Below are positions 14,498 through 25,372 of a stretch of 64,000 nt of DNA, piece after piece. Source of the DNA: Pseudomonas nabeulensis (GTDB lineage: Bacteria; Pseudomonadota; Gammaproteobacteria; Pseudomonadales; Pseudomonadaceae); the NCBI RefSeq assembly GCF_004682045.1, contig NZ_QUZT01000019.1, forward strand, positions 34,883 through 98,882, given 5' to 3'. Positions within the stretch are counted from its first letter, which is position 1, and the number at the start of each line of letters is the position of its first letter. The translations under genes were made by a program, and so were the position numbers. The notes beneath the pieces were generated by a model. It did not search any database and was not told the DNA's origin. It was given only the letters and a program-made list of their open reading frames with translations.

Positions 14498-16308
14498 ATG
14501 ATCGCTTGCCTGCGGCTGCTCTCCGCCCTCTGCCTCGCTGCCCTGTTGGCCGCTTGCGCCAGCTCGCCCTCGTCCAGCCTTGGCGACCTTCCACGGACGC
14601 CGGACGCCAGTATCGAGCAACTGCTCGAACAGGCCTCGACCGCCAAGACGCCAGAAAAGGCCGCATTACTGCGCCTGAGTGCGGCAGACATGGCCTACAA
14701 GCAGAACAACCCTGGACGCTCCTCGCAAATCCTTGCGCAAGTGCCTTTGGATGTTCTCAAGCCCGCCGCGCAAGTGTTTGCCAGCACCCTGGCCGCCGAA
14801 TTGGCCATGGCGCGCAACCAGCCCAAGGCTGCGTTGACCGCCTTGAACCACCCCAGCCTGCAAAGCCTGAAAGACCTGCCGACTGACCAGCAGATTCGCA
14901 CCGACACCGTGCATGCCCGCGCTTATGAAGCCGACGGCCAGACCCTGGCCGCCGCTCGCGAGCGTGTCGCCATGGCGCCGTTGCTCACCGGTGATGCCGC
15001 CAGCAGCAACCATGAAGCCATCTGGGCCTTGATTGCCGCGCTGCCTGCCGAGCAACTGCAAGCCAGCGGCAACCCGACGCTCGACGGCTGGATCACCCTG
15101 GCCCAGGCGGTCAAGGGCGCTGGCACCCTGGAGCAGCAACAAGCGGCCATCGACACCTGGCGTGCGCAAAACCCAGGCCATCCAGCCTCGGTGCAACTGC
15201 CAATCCCGCTGACCAAGCTCAAAGAACTGGCCAGCCAGCCGTTGAACAAGATCGCCGTGCTGCTGCCACAGGACGGCCAACTGGCCGCTGTCGGCAAGGC
15301 ATTGCGCGAAGGCTTCATGGCCGCCCACTACCAGGCGGAGCAAGCCGGCCAAAAGCCTCCGACCATCGAGTTCTATGACAGCTCGCGCCTCAACTCTCTC
15401 GACGAGTTCTATAGCAAAGCCCAGGCTGCCGGCGTGCAACTGGTGGTGGGCCCGCTGGAGAAGCCGCTGGTCAAACAGCTGGCCTCGCGCCCACAACTGC
15501 CCATCACGACCTTGGCGCTGAACTACAGCGAAACCGACCATAACCCACCACAACTGTTCCAGTTCGGCCTGGCTGCCGAAGACGAAGCCCGCGAAGTATC
15601 CCGTCGCGCTCGCGCCAACGGCCTGCACCGCGCTGCGGCGATGGTGCCGCGTGGCGAATGGGGTGAGCGTGTCTATAAAGCCTTCCGCCAGGATTGGGAA
15701 GCCAATGGCGGTACCGTGGTCGGCGTTGAATACGTCGACCAGCCGGTTGCCCTGGCCCAGCAAATTGCCGACCTGTTCCAACTGCGTAAAAGCGAAGGCC
15801 GCGCCAAGAGCCTGCAAAGTACCGTCGGCACCGACGTCGCCGCGCAGCCGTCGCGTCGCCAGGACATCGAGTTCATCTTCCTGGCCGTGACCCCGCAACT
15901 GGCCCAGCAGATCAAGCCGACCCTGAACTTCCAATACGCCGGTGACGTGCCGGTGTACGCGACCTCCCACGTGTTCAGCGCCAGCGGTGACAAGAACCAG
16001 TACCTGGACATGACCAACGTGATGTTCTGCGAAACCCCTTGGCTGCTCAACACCACCGACCCACTGCGCAACCAGGTTGCCGCGCAATGGCCACAAGCCA
16101 ATGGCAGCCTTGGCCGCCTGTATGCGATGGGCGTCGACGCCTACCGCCTGGCACCGCGCCTGGGCCAACTCAAGGCATTGCCGGACACCCGCGTTGACGG
16201 CCTTTCGGGCAGCCTGGGCATCAGCGCCAGCCAGCGCGTTGATCGCCAGATGCCATGGGCCAAGTTCGTCGGTGGCGACATCCAACGCCTGCCAGATACC
16301 CCACGCTG

Positions 16309-16309
<1 letters not shown>
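14498..16309 (+). CDS. lpoA: Outer-membrane lipoprotein LpoA, activator of PBP1A
   Basis: LpoA anchors in the outer membrane and stimulates the bifunctional synthase PBP1A. The 603-residue product has a lipoprotein signal with lipobox LLAAC (residues about 15-20), a TPR-like N-terminal half and a periplasmic-binding-protein-like C-terminal half starting near INKIAVLLPQDGQLAAVGKAL. The ATG at 14498 follows an AGGA site and directly precedes the signal peptide. It is followed by yraN, diaA and dolP, the same order as the E. coli yraM locus. Confidence 0.92.
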
Positions 16310-17944
<1,635 letters not shown>

Positions 17945-17960
17945 TGACAGCCGCATTTTT

Positions 17961-18004
17961 GTAGTGAGCGGGCTTGCCCCGCGCGGGGCAAGCCCGCTCA
18001 CTAC
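17961..18004. repeat. REP-type palindrome
   Basis: A near-perfect palindrome TAGTGAGCGGGCTTGCCCCG / its complement, of the P. fluorescens REP type, directly downstream of the dolP stop codon. A related unit occurs at the far right of the window near 63875. Such elements are usually mobilised in trans by RAYT transposases; none is encoded here. Confidence 0.85.
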
Positions 18005-18014
18005 AGAAGCCATG

Positions 18015-18056
18015 CAAAAGCCCCCTGCGCCATGGGCGTCAGGGGGCTTTTTATTG
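18015..18056 (+). terminator. Rho-independent terminator of the lpoA-dolP operon
   Basis: A GC-rich stem AGCCCCCTG ... CAGGGGGCT with a 12-nt loop, followed by TTTTTA. It lies between the convergent dolP and dehydrogenase genes and may work in both directions because an A-run precedes the stem. Confidence 0.8.
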
Positions 18057-18072
18057 GGCGATGATCAGCGAA

Positions 18073-19707
18073 TCAAACTTCCCCCACCAACACATCCGCA
18101 ATCCGAATGCTCAACGCCGCGCCGGTCAGCGTCGGGTTCACGCAGGACGATGACGGCATCACGCTGGTGCCTGCGATAAACAGGTTGGCGTGGTCATGGC
18201 TGCGGCAATCGCGGTCCACGACGGAGTCTTTTGGATCGTCGCCCATGATGGTAGTGCCCATGATGTGCTGACGGTTCTGGAAGCCCACATCGGTGCTGAG
18301 GATGTCCGCATCCAGCAGCTTGGCGAACTGCTTGAAGTCCTCCAGCGCCTTCTCTTTACCCGCGTGCCAGTAGTCCGGAACGCTGTAGTAGATCTCCGGC
18401 ACCGGCAGGCCGATGGCGTCGAACTTGGTCTTGCTCGGCGTCACGCGGTTTTCCGGCAGCGGCAGGGTTTCGAAGTCCACCGCCCAGTTGAGCGACCGCG
18501 CCGATTGCAGGCGAATCTGCTCATCGAGCTTGGAGCCCAGTACACCCTTGGCGATCAGGTTGGAGGTGATCTGCGACGTCGGCACGGTGTTGCGCACCTT
18601 GATCTTGTAGCTCGGGTAGTCGTTGCGGAACGCACCGTCGCGGCTGTTGAGGTACACCAGCAATTGCGTCGGCCCCTCACCAGGCCACATGTCTTCCTTG
18701 GTCATCACGTTCATGCTGATGCCGGTGTGGTCCATCAGGTTGCGGCCCACCTGGTCGGACGAGTTGGCAATGCCGTTGGGGTATTTGTCCGAGGTCGACA
18801 TCAGCAGCAATTTCGGCGATTCGATGCCATAGGCGGCCAGCACGAAGTAACGCGCAGTCAGCTTATGGGTCGATTTGTCGGGGCGCATGTACCAGATCGC
18901 GGTGATTTTGCCGTCATCCCCCGCCTCGATTTTGTACACCACCGAGTTTTCCAACACCTTGGCGCCGTGGCGCTCGGCTTCGTCGATGTGCATCGAGCCA
19001 TCGTACTTGGCCGCAATCGGGCATACCGGGTTGCAGTTGTTGTTACCGGCACACGGCGGGCGCTTGCCGTAGGTGCGGGTGGCGCGACCGTTGGGTTCCA
19101 GGATCGGGTTGTAGCCGCCTTTGCCGAGCATTTCCGAAAGACGAGTGAACATGTAGCTCGGCTTGAGGCCTTCCATTGGGTACGGGATCGAACGTGGCGG
19201 AAACGCTTCGCCGCCCTGCCCGCTTTCGTCCTGACCGTCGACACCGGACACGCCCAACTCGGTTTCGGCACGGGCATAGAACGGTTCGAGTTCGTCGTAG
19301 CTGATCGGCCAATCGCGGCCACGGCCATACAACGACTTCAAGCGGAAGTCGTTGGGCAGCATGCGCCACAACGAAGAACCAAAGTGCCAGGTGGTGCCAC
19401 CGACCACACGCAGGTACGAGGTGTTGTATTTGACCGGGCCGACTTGCTGCAGGTAATCGCCATAGGTCGACGGCGCATGCGGCAGGCTTGGGTACGGCGA
19501 GCCGGCACCCTGCAACTTGGCATTGGCCAGCGACAACTTGACCGGCGCATTGCGGAAGGTTTCCACCACATCACGGCGATTGACCCGTGGGCCCGCCTCC
19601 AGAACGATCACCGACTTGCCGGCCTTGGCCAGCCCAGTGGCGATCAGGCCGCCCATCACGCCGGAGCCGATGATGACGACATCGGCATCGAATTCAGCCT
19701 TGCTCAT
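18073..19707 (-). CDS. GMC-family FAD dehydrogenase, large subunit (sugar/gluconate type)
   Basis: Flavoprotein of a membrane-bound periplasmic dehydrogenase that oxidises sugars, sugar acids or polyols and passes electrons to a cytochrome c. The 544-residue protein has the ADP-binding motif VVIIGSGVMGGLIATGLAKAG near its N-terminus, a cysteine-bearing central segment and the C-terminal GMC motifs including HIMGTTIMGDDPK and NLFIAGTSVMPSSSCVNPTLT. It overlaps the small-subunit gene by 4 bp. Substrate cannot be told from sequence; gluconate 2-dehydrogenase and sorbitol or fructose dehydrogenases share this layout. Confidence 0.88.
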   Translation of the reverse strand: MSKAEFDADVVIIGSGVMGGLIATGLAKAGKSVIVLEAGPRVNRRDVVETFRNAPVKLSLANAKLQGAGSPYPSLPHAPSTYGDYLQQVGPVKYNTSYLRVVGGTTWHFGSSLWRMLPNDFRLKSLYGRGRDWPISYDELEPFYARAETELGVSGVDGQDESGQGGEAFPPRSIPYPMEGLKPSYMFTRLSEMLGKGGYNPILEPNGRATRTYGKRPPCAGNNNCNPVCPIAAKYDGSMHIDEAERHGAKVLENSVVYKIEAGDDGKITAIWYMRPDKSTHKLTARYFVLAAYGIESPKLLLMSTSDKYPNGIANSSDQVGRNLMDHTGISMNVMTKEDMWPGEGPTQLLVYLNSRDGAFRNDYPSYKIKVRNTVPTSQITSNLIAKGVLGSKLDEQIRLQSARSLNWAVDFETLPLPENRVTPSKTKFDAIGLPVPEIYYSVPDYWHAGKEKALEDFKQFAKLLDADILSTDVGFQNRQHIMGTTIMGDDPKDSVVDRDCRSHDHANLFIAGTSVMPSSSCVNPTLTGAALSIRIADVLVGEV

Positions 19708-20222
19708 AGTTTGATGTCCTGTGGCGCTTTAGGTTTGGGGCCCCATGAATCCGGGCCGCCACCGTAAGAGGGAATGATGAGGGTGCCGTGGGTGGGCCGG
19801 TACATCAGCGCTTCGCTGTAGGCGACCAGTTCTGCGTCAGCCGGCTCGCCGACGATGCCCAGGTACCAGGCCGAAATGATGCTGGTGGCCGTTGCCTTGA
19901 GCGACGGGTCTGCATCGGCCAGGGCCAGGTAGTCATCCACATGCTTGAGGCCACGTTCGGCAATCAACTGCTTGAGGGCGATGGCATTGGTCGAAAAGTT
20001 CGGTGCGCGCTTGTCCAGGGCCGCGTAGTAGCGCGCCGCCAGGACCGGATTGACCGTGCGGCTGACCAGAAACTGCGACAGCGCAATAAAGTCCGCATCC
20101 GACTGGGCGGCCGCCATGACCGATTGCCAAGGCATCACGCCGCTGACCAAAGCAGTCAGCCCCAGGGTGACCGAGCCGCGCAGCAGGCTGCGGCGCGACA
20201 GTGCATTGAGTGAAGAGTCCAT
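19704..20222 (-). CDS. Dehydrogenase small (gamma-type) subunit with Tat signal
   Basis: A 172-residue subunit with a twin-arginine signal, LSRRSLLRGSVTLG, at residues 8-21, consistent with export of the folded complex with its flavoprotein partner, which lacks its own signal. The rest is helical and matches the sugar-dehydrogenase small-subunit family (SDADFIALSQFLVSRTVN ... SIISAWYLGIVG). It starts 3 bp after the cytochrome gene ends and overlaps the flavoprotein gene. Confidence 0.85.
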   Translation of the reverse strand: MDSSLNALSRRSLLRGSVTLGLTALVSGVMPWQSVMAAAQSDADFIALSQFLVSRTVNPVLAARYYAALDKRAPNFSTNAIALKQLIAERGLKHVDDYLALADADPSLKATATSIISAWYLGIVGEPADAELVAYSEALMYRPTHGTLIIPSYGGGPDSWGPKPKAPQDIKL

Positions 20223-20225
20223 GGG

Positions 20226-21626
20226 TCAAACCTCCCGGCGTCGGCGACGGACAATAACGATCACCGCCAAGGCAATCAGGATGACGGCAACGATAATGGC
20301 CGGAATGGTGAACCTGGCCATCACCGCCAACGGAGCCTTGGGCCCGCCTTCACGCACCTGCGCCACATCGGCGGCCGTCACTTTCAATGCATCATTGCCG
20401 TAGCGCGACAGTACGTAGTTGCTGACGTCGGCAATCTGCTGGTCGTTAAGGCGATCGGTGAACAGGGCATCCGGACCAAACGCCGGCATGTCGATTTCCA
20501 CACCATCCACTTCGCGGTGCACACCGTAGACGATGGCCGCGATCAAGTTGTCGCTGCGCGCAGTGGCGGTGTTGTGGAACAGCGATGGGTATTCGCGGGT
20601 GCCCTGGCCATTTGGCTGATGGCAGTTGGCACAGGTGCCGCTGAAGATGTGCCAGCCCGGATTGTCTTCGGGCTTGCCGCCGCGCAGGGTCAGTTCATCG
20701 GTGGAAGGCTGGCCGAATTCGTGGCGTGCCTTGGTTTCACCGGTATTGATCGGCTGGGTTTGCAGCAAGTAAGCCGCAATCGCCTTGAGGTCGACATCGT
20801 CCAGATGTTGCAGGCTGTGCTCGACCGCTTCGGCCATCGGCCCGGCGGCTTGCGCCTTGCCTTCCACGTGACCGGTGCGCAGGTACGCCACCAACTCATC
20901 GCTGGACCAGGCGCCAATCCCGCTGGTTTTGTCGGAGGTGATATTCGGCGCATACCACGCACCCAGCGCGCCACCAGCCAGTGGCTTGCTGTTGTCAGCG
21001 GCCATCAACACGTTGCGCGGGGTGTGGCAGGTGTCGCAGTGGGCCAGGGCATTGACCAGATAGTCGCCACGGTTCACTTCGGCGGATTTGCCCGGGTCCG
21101 GAGTGAAGCGTTTCTGGCTGTGGAACAGCGCGTTCCAGCCGAGCATGGAAGCACGGATATTGAACGGGAAGTCCAGGTCAGTCTTCGCGGTGGTCGTGTC
21201 GACGGCCTGCACTTCGTGCATGAAGTACTGGTAGAGGTCCGCGATGTCGCTGTCGGTCATCTTCGCGTAGGAGGTGTAAGGCATGGCCGGATACAGGTGT
21301 GTGCCGTTTGGCGTCACGCCATCGCGCACCGCACGGGCAAACTGCTCAGCGGTGTAGCCGCCGATACCCGCTGACGTGGACGGGGTGATATTGGTCGAAT
21401 AGATCACCCCCATCGGCGAACTGAGCGGGTAACCGCCGGCAAAAGGCTTGCCGCCTGGCGCGGTGTGGCACGCCACGCAATCTGCTGCTACCGCTAGGCG
21501 CTTGCCCGGTGATGCCGTGCTATCCAATGCCTGACCATACGCACCGCCAGCCCCCAAAACGACAAGCGACACAACGCCCGCCAAGGCATACCTGATGCCT
21601 TTTTCCCTAACCGTTCTACGCGGCAT
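20226..21626 (-). CDS. Triple-haem cytochrome c subunit of the dehydrogenase
   Basis: Electron acceptor of the complex. The 466-residue protein has an N-terminal signal/anchor, three CxxCH haem-binding motifs (CVACH near residue 50, CDTCH near 197, CANCH near 333) and a C-terminal transmembrane helix (FTIPAIIVAVILIALAVIVIV) followed by basic residues. Three haems plus an FAD subunit and Tat-signal small subunit is the classic three-component gluconate/sorbitol-type dehydrogenase. It is the first gene of the operon. Confidence 0.9.
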   Translation of the reverse strand: MPRRTVREKGIRYALAGVVSLVVLGAGGAYGQALDSTASPGKRLAVAADCVACHTAPGGKPFAGGYPLSSPMGVIYSTNITPSTSAGIGGYTAEQFARAVRDGVTPNGTHLYPAMPYTSYAKMTDSDIADLYQYFMHEVQAVDTTTAKTDLDFPFNIRASMLGWNALFHSQKRFTPDPGKSAEVNRGDYLVNALAHCDTCHTPRNVLMAADNSKPLAGGALGAWYAPNITSDKTSGIGAWSSDELVAYLRTGHVEGKAQAAGPMAEAVEHSLQHLDDVDLKAIAAYLLQTQPINTGETKARHEFGQPSTDELTLRGGKPEDNPGWHIFSGTCANCHQPNGQGTREYPSLFHNTATARSDNLIAAIVYGVHREVDGVEIDMPAFGPDALFTDRLNDQQIADVSNYVLSRYGNDALKVTAADVAQVREGGPKAPLAVMARFTIPAIIVAVILIALAVIVIVRRRRREV

Positions 21627-22215
21627 GTCTTTTTACCCTACGTAACTGCAATCATGACTTTCACGGGTCCGTAAGCTCTTGCGGCCTATCGAACAATTCA
21701 TATTGTTGTCGGTTGTCACATGACAAGGAGGCGCGAATATTTCACGCTGAGCAATATTTGGCAACAACTTAAAAGGCCAAATGCCATCAACTTATGATTT
21801 GAGCGGATGTGTCTAGGACGATGGTTTCAGCGAACCATCCGAATCTGAGGAGGTCACGTTAATGAGGTTTTTGCGAATAACGGACGAAATTTTCTAAATT
21901 TTCGTGATGCTTGAGCGTATGTGCTGTTATCTCCGGATTTGCGCAACAAACTCAAAACCGAAAAAAGTAATTTATATTATTGATTAATAAGGTTTTTTTA
22001 TCTTAATGAGCGGCTTTTACGCAGATCGTGGAATATCCCTTCACCTGCCTGAAAAACATCCAAAACCGCTCCACAACCGCCGTTTTAGAGCGGTTTCTAC
22101 CTCAGAAACATCCTGCAAACCTTAAGTCCTAGACGCGCCTGTCGATAGTAGTACGACAACTGCCTCCACCTGCACGGGTGCTGGCACTCAATCAGCATCC
22201 TTCCAGGACGAACCG
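21627..22215. other. 589-bp intergenic region between divergent genes
   Basis: No gene is supported here. It holds the divergent promoters for the cytochrome operon (minus) and the chemoreceptor (plus). A clear inverted repeat AAACCGCTC ... GAGCGGTTT lies at 22063-22096. A flagellar sigma-28-like promoter is possible at 22123-22148: TAAG, 14 bp, GTCGATAG, compared with the TAAA-N15-GCCGATAA consensus, which would suit a chemotaxis gene. The stretch 21960-22020 is AT-rich. Confidence 0.5.
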
Positions 22216-23856
22216 ATGAGCTGGCTTAACGACGCAAAACTCTCCACCAAACTAATCACATCATTTTCGCTGTGCGCCCTGATCACCCTGGGCGTGGGCG
22301 TGCTGGGAAGCCGGGGGGGCTCTGCGCTGTCGGAAAGCCTTAAGTCGGTGTTCAACAACAACCTGGTCTCGATTGCCAATACCGCGCAAAACAAGGTCAA
22401 GGCCGTGGGTCAAAGCCGTGACCTGTATCGGTTGTATGCCGCTTATTCCAGCGGTGCTCCCCAGAGTGTGAAGGACGAATTCATCGCCTCGATGAACGCC
22501 AACCGGCAGGCCAGCGAGAAAGCCTTCGCCCTGTATCGTCAGCGCCCCATGGCCGACGATGAGCGCGCAGCCGGCGATAAAATGGAACGCGACTGGCCGA
22601 TCTACCAAACCATGGTGCAGCAGTACATCGCCCTGCTGAACGCCGGTGAACTGGATAAAGCCCGGGAGTTTTTGTTCGGCGACCTGCAAAAAGCCTATCG
22701 GGTGGTGATGGATGAGCAGACCATCATTGTCGACTCCAACGATCGCCAGGTTGCAGAAAGCGCGGCGGACGCCACGGTGCAGGAGGCGTCAGCCAAAAAC
22801 ACGCTGTACTCGGGCATCGTGCTGGCATTTATCGCAGCCATTGCCCTTGGCCTGTTTATCAGCCGCCTGATCAGCCGCCCCATCGCCACTGCCGTGACCA
22901 GCGCACGACGGATTGCCGATGGCGACCTGACCCAGGCCATCGTCAGCACGGGCCACGATGAAACCGGCCAACTGCTGAGCGCCCTGGCCGATATGCAATC
23001 GAGCCTGAAGCAAACCATCCATCAAATTGCCAGCGCGTCGGATCAGCTTGCATCAGCGGCGGAGGAATTGACGGCAGTCACCGATAACGGCAGCCGCGGC
23101 CTGGTGCGCCAGAACGATGAAATCCAGCAGGCCGCGACGGCCGTCACCGAGATGACTTCGGCGGTCGAAGAAGTCGCACGTAATGCGGTGTCCACCTCCG
23201 AGGCGTCCCACACCACCAGCGTGCAGGCCACCAATGGCCGCGACCAGGCGCGCAAGGCGGTCACGGCGATCAACCACGCCACCAATGAGATCGACACGTC
23301 GACCAGCATGGTCAAGGACTTGGCCGGCCAGGTGCGGGATATCGGCAAGGTGTTGGATGTGATTCGCGGCATCGCCGAACAGACCAACCTGCTGGCACTC
23401 AACGCCGCCATTGAAGCCGCGCGGGCCGGTGAGCAAGGCCGTGGGTTTGCCGTGGTCGCCGACGAAGTCCGCGCCCTCGCCGCACGCACCCAGGCCTCGA
23501 CCGGGGAGATCGAAGGCATGATCAACACCGTACAAGCCAGCGCCGACCAGGCCGTGGGGGCCATGGGCAAAAGCCAGGCCCTGGTTAACGACACACAGGT
23601 GCTCGCTCAAGCCACCGGCGAGGCCCTGGAGCTGATCGCCGACGGAATCTCCCAGATCAACGAGCGCAATCTGGTGATCGCCACCGCTTCGGAAGAACAG
23701 GCTCACGTGGCACGCGAAGTGGATCGCAACCTGGTGAATATCCAGGACTTGTCGACACAGACCGCCGCCGGTGCGCACCAGACCAATGCATCGACCCAGG
23801 AGCTGTCGAACCTGGCGACCTCGTTCAACACCCTGGTCGGGCGCTTCCGCCTGTAA
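22216..23856 (+). CDS. Methyl-accepting chemotaxis protein
   Basis: A transmembrane chemoreceptor of 546 residues. Order: N-terminal membrane helix ([19 protein letters not shown]), a periplasmic four-helix-bundle sensor of about 155 residues, a second membrane helix ([20 protein letters not shown]), a HAMP domain from about residue 215, and the cytoplasmic signalling domain with the invariant hairpin tip [20 protein letters not shown]. Glutamine/glutamate pairs suitable for methylation flank the tip. The ligand cannot be predicted. The C-terminus has no CheR-binding pentapeptide. Confidence 0.93.
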   Translation: MSWLNDAKLSTKLITSFSLCALITLGVGVLGSRGGSALSESLKSVFNNNLVSIANTAQNKVKAVGQSRDLYRLYAAYSSGAPQSVKDEFIASMNANRQASEKAFALYRQRPMADDERAAGDKMERDWPIYQTMVQQYIALLNAGELDKAREFLFGDLQKAYRVVMDEQTIIVDSNDRQVAESAADATVQEASAKNTLYSGIVLAFIAAIALGLFISRLISRPIATAVTSARRIADGDLTQAIVSTGHDETGQLLSALADMQSSLKQTIHQIASASDQLASAAEELTAVTDNGSRGLVRQNDEIQQAATAVTEMTSAVEEVARNAVSTSEASHTTSVQATNGRDQARKAVTAINHATNEIDTSTSMVKDLAGQVRDIGKVLDVIRGIAEQTNLLALNAAIEAARAGEQGRGFAVVADEVRALAARTQASTGEIEGMINTVQASADQAVGAMGKSQALVNDTQVLAQATGEALELIADGISQINERNLVIATASEEQAHVAREVDRNLVNIQDLSTQTAAGAHQTNASTQELSNLATSFNTLVGRFRL

Positions 23857-23869
23857 AACACCCGCGCAC

Positions 23870-24080
23870 AAAAAAGGGCGCCTGGTACGGCTAATGCCAG
23901 TAAGTTAAGGGTTAGAAAGAGTAAACGCTAACCTGTGGCGAGGGGAGCTTGCTCCCGCTGGACTGCGCAGCAGTCCCATCTTTGGGGCCGCTACGCGGCC
24001 CAGCGGGAGCAAGCTCCCTCGCCACAAGTACGGTGTTTGCACTTAACTGACTGGCATTGGCCTTGAGCGGCGCCCTTTTT
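23870..24080. terminator. Convergent terminator whose loop is occupied by a repeat insertion
   Basis: The arms AAAAAAGGGCGCC (23870-23882) and GGCGCCCTTTTT (24069-24080) would form an ordinary bidirectional terminator between the chemoreceptor and the minus-strand OmpA-like gene. They are now about 185 bp apart because a repeat element sits in what was the loop. Whether it still terminates depends on the folding of the inserted palindrome. Confidence 0.7.
23891..24060. repeat. MITE-like element containing a REPIN
   Basis: About 170 bp bounded by an imperfect inverted repeat: CTAATGCCAGTAAGTTAAG on the left and the complement of it, with two differences, on the right (CTTAACTGACTGGCATT, 24043-24058). 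Inside is a paired REP structure: TGTGGCGAGGGGAGCTTGCT at 23934 and its inverted partner ending at 24026, separated by a short palindromic spacer. The paired inverted REPs are a REPIN, common in P. fluorescens. No coding capacity. Confidence 0.75.
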
Positions 24081-24093
24081 GTTGGGTGAGGCT

Positions 24094-24855
24094 TTACTGG
24101 TATTGCGAGTACGGATTGCCCTGGAACTGATTGTTCTGTTGCTGTGCGCCTGGCTGGTTGTACTGCTGGCCTGGGATCGGGCCGAGGTTCACTTCCACGC
24201 GACGGTTCTGGGCACGACCATTGACGTCGGCGTTGCTGGCAATCGGATTATCCGGGCCGGCACCGCGTACGCTCAGGTTGGCAGAGCTGACGCCTTGGGA
24301 GGTCAGGTAGTTGGCCACGCTCTGTGCACGACGCTGGGACAGGTCCATGTTCAACTGACGGCTACCGGTGCTATCGGTGTAACCGACAATCTGGATGGTG
24401 TTCTGATTGAACTGCTTGAGGGAATTGGCCAGGTTGTTCAGCGGCTGGTAGAAGCTGCTGGAGATCGCGTCCGAGTTGGTGGCGAAGGTGATGTTGCCCG
24501 GCATGATCAGCTTGATCTGGTCGCCCTGGCGCTGCACTTCAACACCGGTGTTGGCCATGCTTTCGCGCAGTTTCTTTTCCTGCTGGTCGGCATAGTAGCC
24601 GTAGCCCGCTGCGCCCGCGCCGGCAACCACGGCACCGATCAGCGCGCCCTTGCCACGGTTGTTATGGTCGATGGCGGCGCCTGCCAATGCGCCAGCCAGA
24701 GCCCCCAGGCCGCCGTACTTGGCGGTCTTGCTCATGCCGCCGGAGTCATTACTGGCCTGTCCTTGGCTGCTGCCGTCATAAGGGTTTTGGTTAGCGCAGC
24801 CGCTCAACAGGGCTACGACGGTGGCGACAACAAGCAGACGACGCGAAGTGAACAT
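24094..24855 (-). CDS. OmpA-family lipoprotein with glycine-zipper domain
   Basis: A 253-residue outer-membrane lipoprotein. The ATG at 24853-24855 starts a signal peptide with lipobox LLSGC. A glycine-zipper segment (YGGLGALAGALAGAAIDHNN ... GALIGAVVAGAGAAGYGYYA) is followed by an OmpA C-terminal peptidoglycan-binding domain with IQIVGYTDSTGSRQLNMDLS and the NRRVEVNL ending. The tail is glutamine/asparagine-rich. Similar proteins (YiaD type) link the outer membrane to the wall. An upstream extension to 24984 precedes the signal and was discarded. Confidence 0.9.
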   Translation of the reverse strand: MFTSRRLLVVATVVALLSGCANQNPYDGSSQGQASNDSGGMSKTAKYGGLGALAGALAGAAIDHNNRGKGALIGAVVAGAGAAGYGYYADQQEKKLRESMANTGVEVQRQGDQIKLIMPGNITFATNSDAISSSFYQPLNNLANSLKQFNQNTIQIVGYTDSTGSRQLNMDLSQRRAQSVANYLTSQGVSSANLSVRGAGPDNPIASNADVNGRAQNRRVEVNLGPIPGQQYNQPGAQQQNNQFQGNPYSQYQ

Positions 24856-25087
24856 GAGAGAAGCTCCTACTTTTGCATTCTGTGATGCAGAGGACATTGG
24901 CAATGGACCTGTGCCGAGCTTGGAACACGACAAACGGTAAAAATTCCATGGGCGGCAGGCACCCGCTCTACAACAGGTGAGCACACTAAAACCCTAGCAG
25001 ACCGATCCTGAACGGGACGTGTCATTTTCTCTGTAAGTCTCTTCCGACTGTCGCCACTGGGTATCCGGAAAAATACCCAGCCTTGGC

Positions 25088-25297
25088 TCAGGCCCTGACA
25101 AACGGGTTCTCGCGCATCTCGTCGCCCAAGCGGGTATCCGGCCCGTGACCGGCCACCACGGTTGCGCCTTCGTCCAGCGTGTACAGGCGCTGCTTGATCG
25201 AACGCACAATGGTCGCCTGGTCCCCGCCCCACAGGTCCGTGCGCCCAACGCCGCGCTTGAACAAGGTGTCACCGGCAATCAGCAACTTGGCGTCGGA
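25088..25297 (-). pseudogene. 3' part of a metallo-beta-lactamase-fold hydrolase gene split by the island
   Basis: This holds the last 69 residues, SDAKLLIAGDTLFKRGVGRTDL onward, including the conserved GDTLF aspartate and the final AGHGP metal-binding histidine. The 5' part lies at 60453-60890 on the same strand. Joining base 60453 to base 25297 restores the frame as FWFA|SDAK, giving a 215-residue protein of normal length for the YcbL/GloB-like family. Here the fragment has no proper start codon. Confidence 0.9.
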
Positions 25298-25316
25298 TGT
25301 CAATGTAGTGTGAGCA
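25298..25316. other. Left end of the genomic island
   Basis: Host sequence ends at GGCGTCGGA (25297) and the element starts TGTCAATGTAGTGTGAGC. The octamer AATGTAGT (25302-25309) recurs in inverted orientation at the right end (60444-60451). No direct target duplication is evident, although a couple of bases of ambiguity remain because the uninterrupted target is inferred from the reading frame. Confidence 0.7.
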
Positions 25317-25372
25317 AATGAGCAGAGTGGCAATCATCCTGCTATACCTAGGCAAGCTCAGGAGTTCGTACC

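Noticed and set aside
25298..25372. tRNA-associated direct att repeat at the left end
   Set aside because: No tRNA gene is present and the only shared end sequence is inverted.
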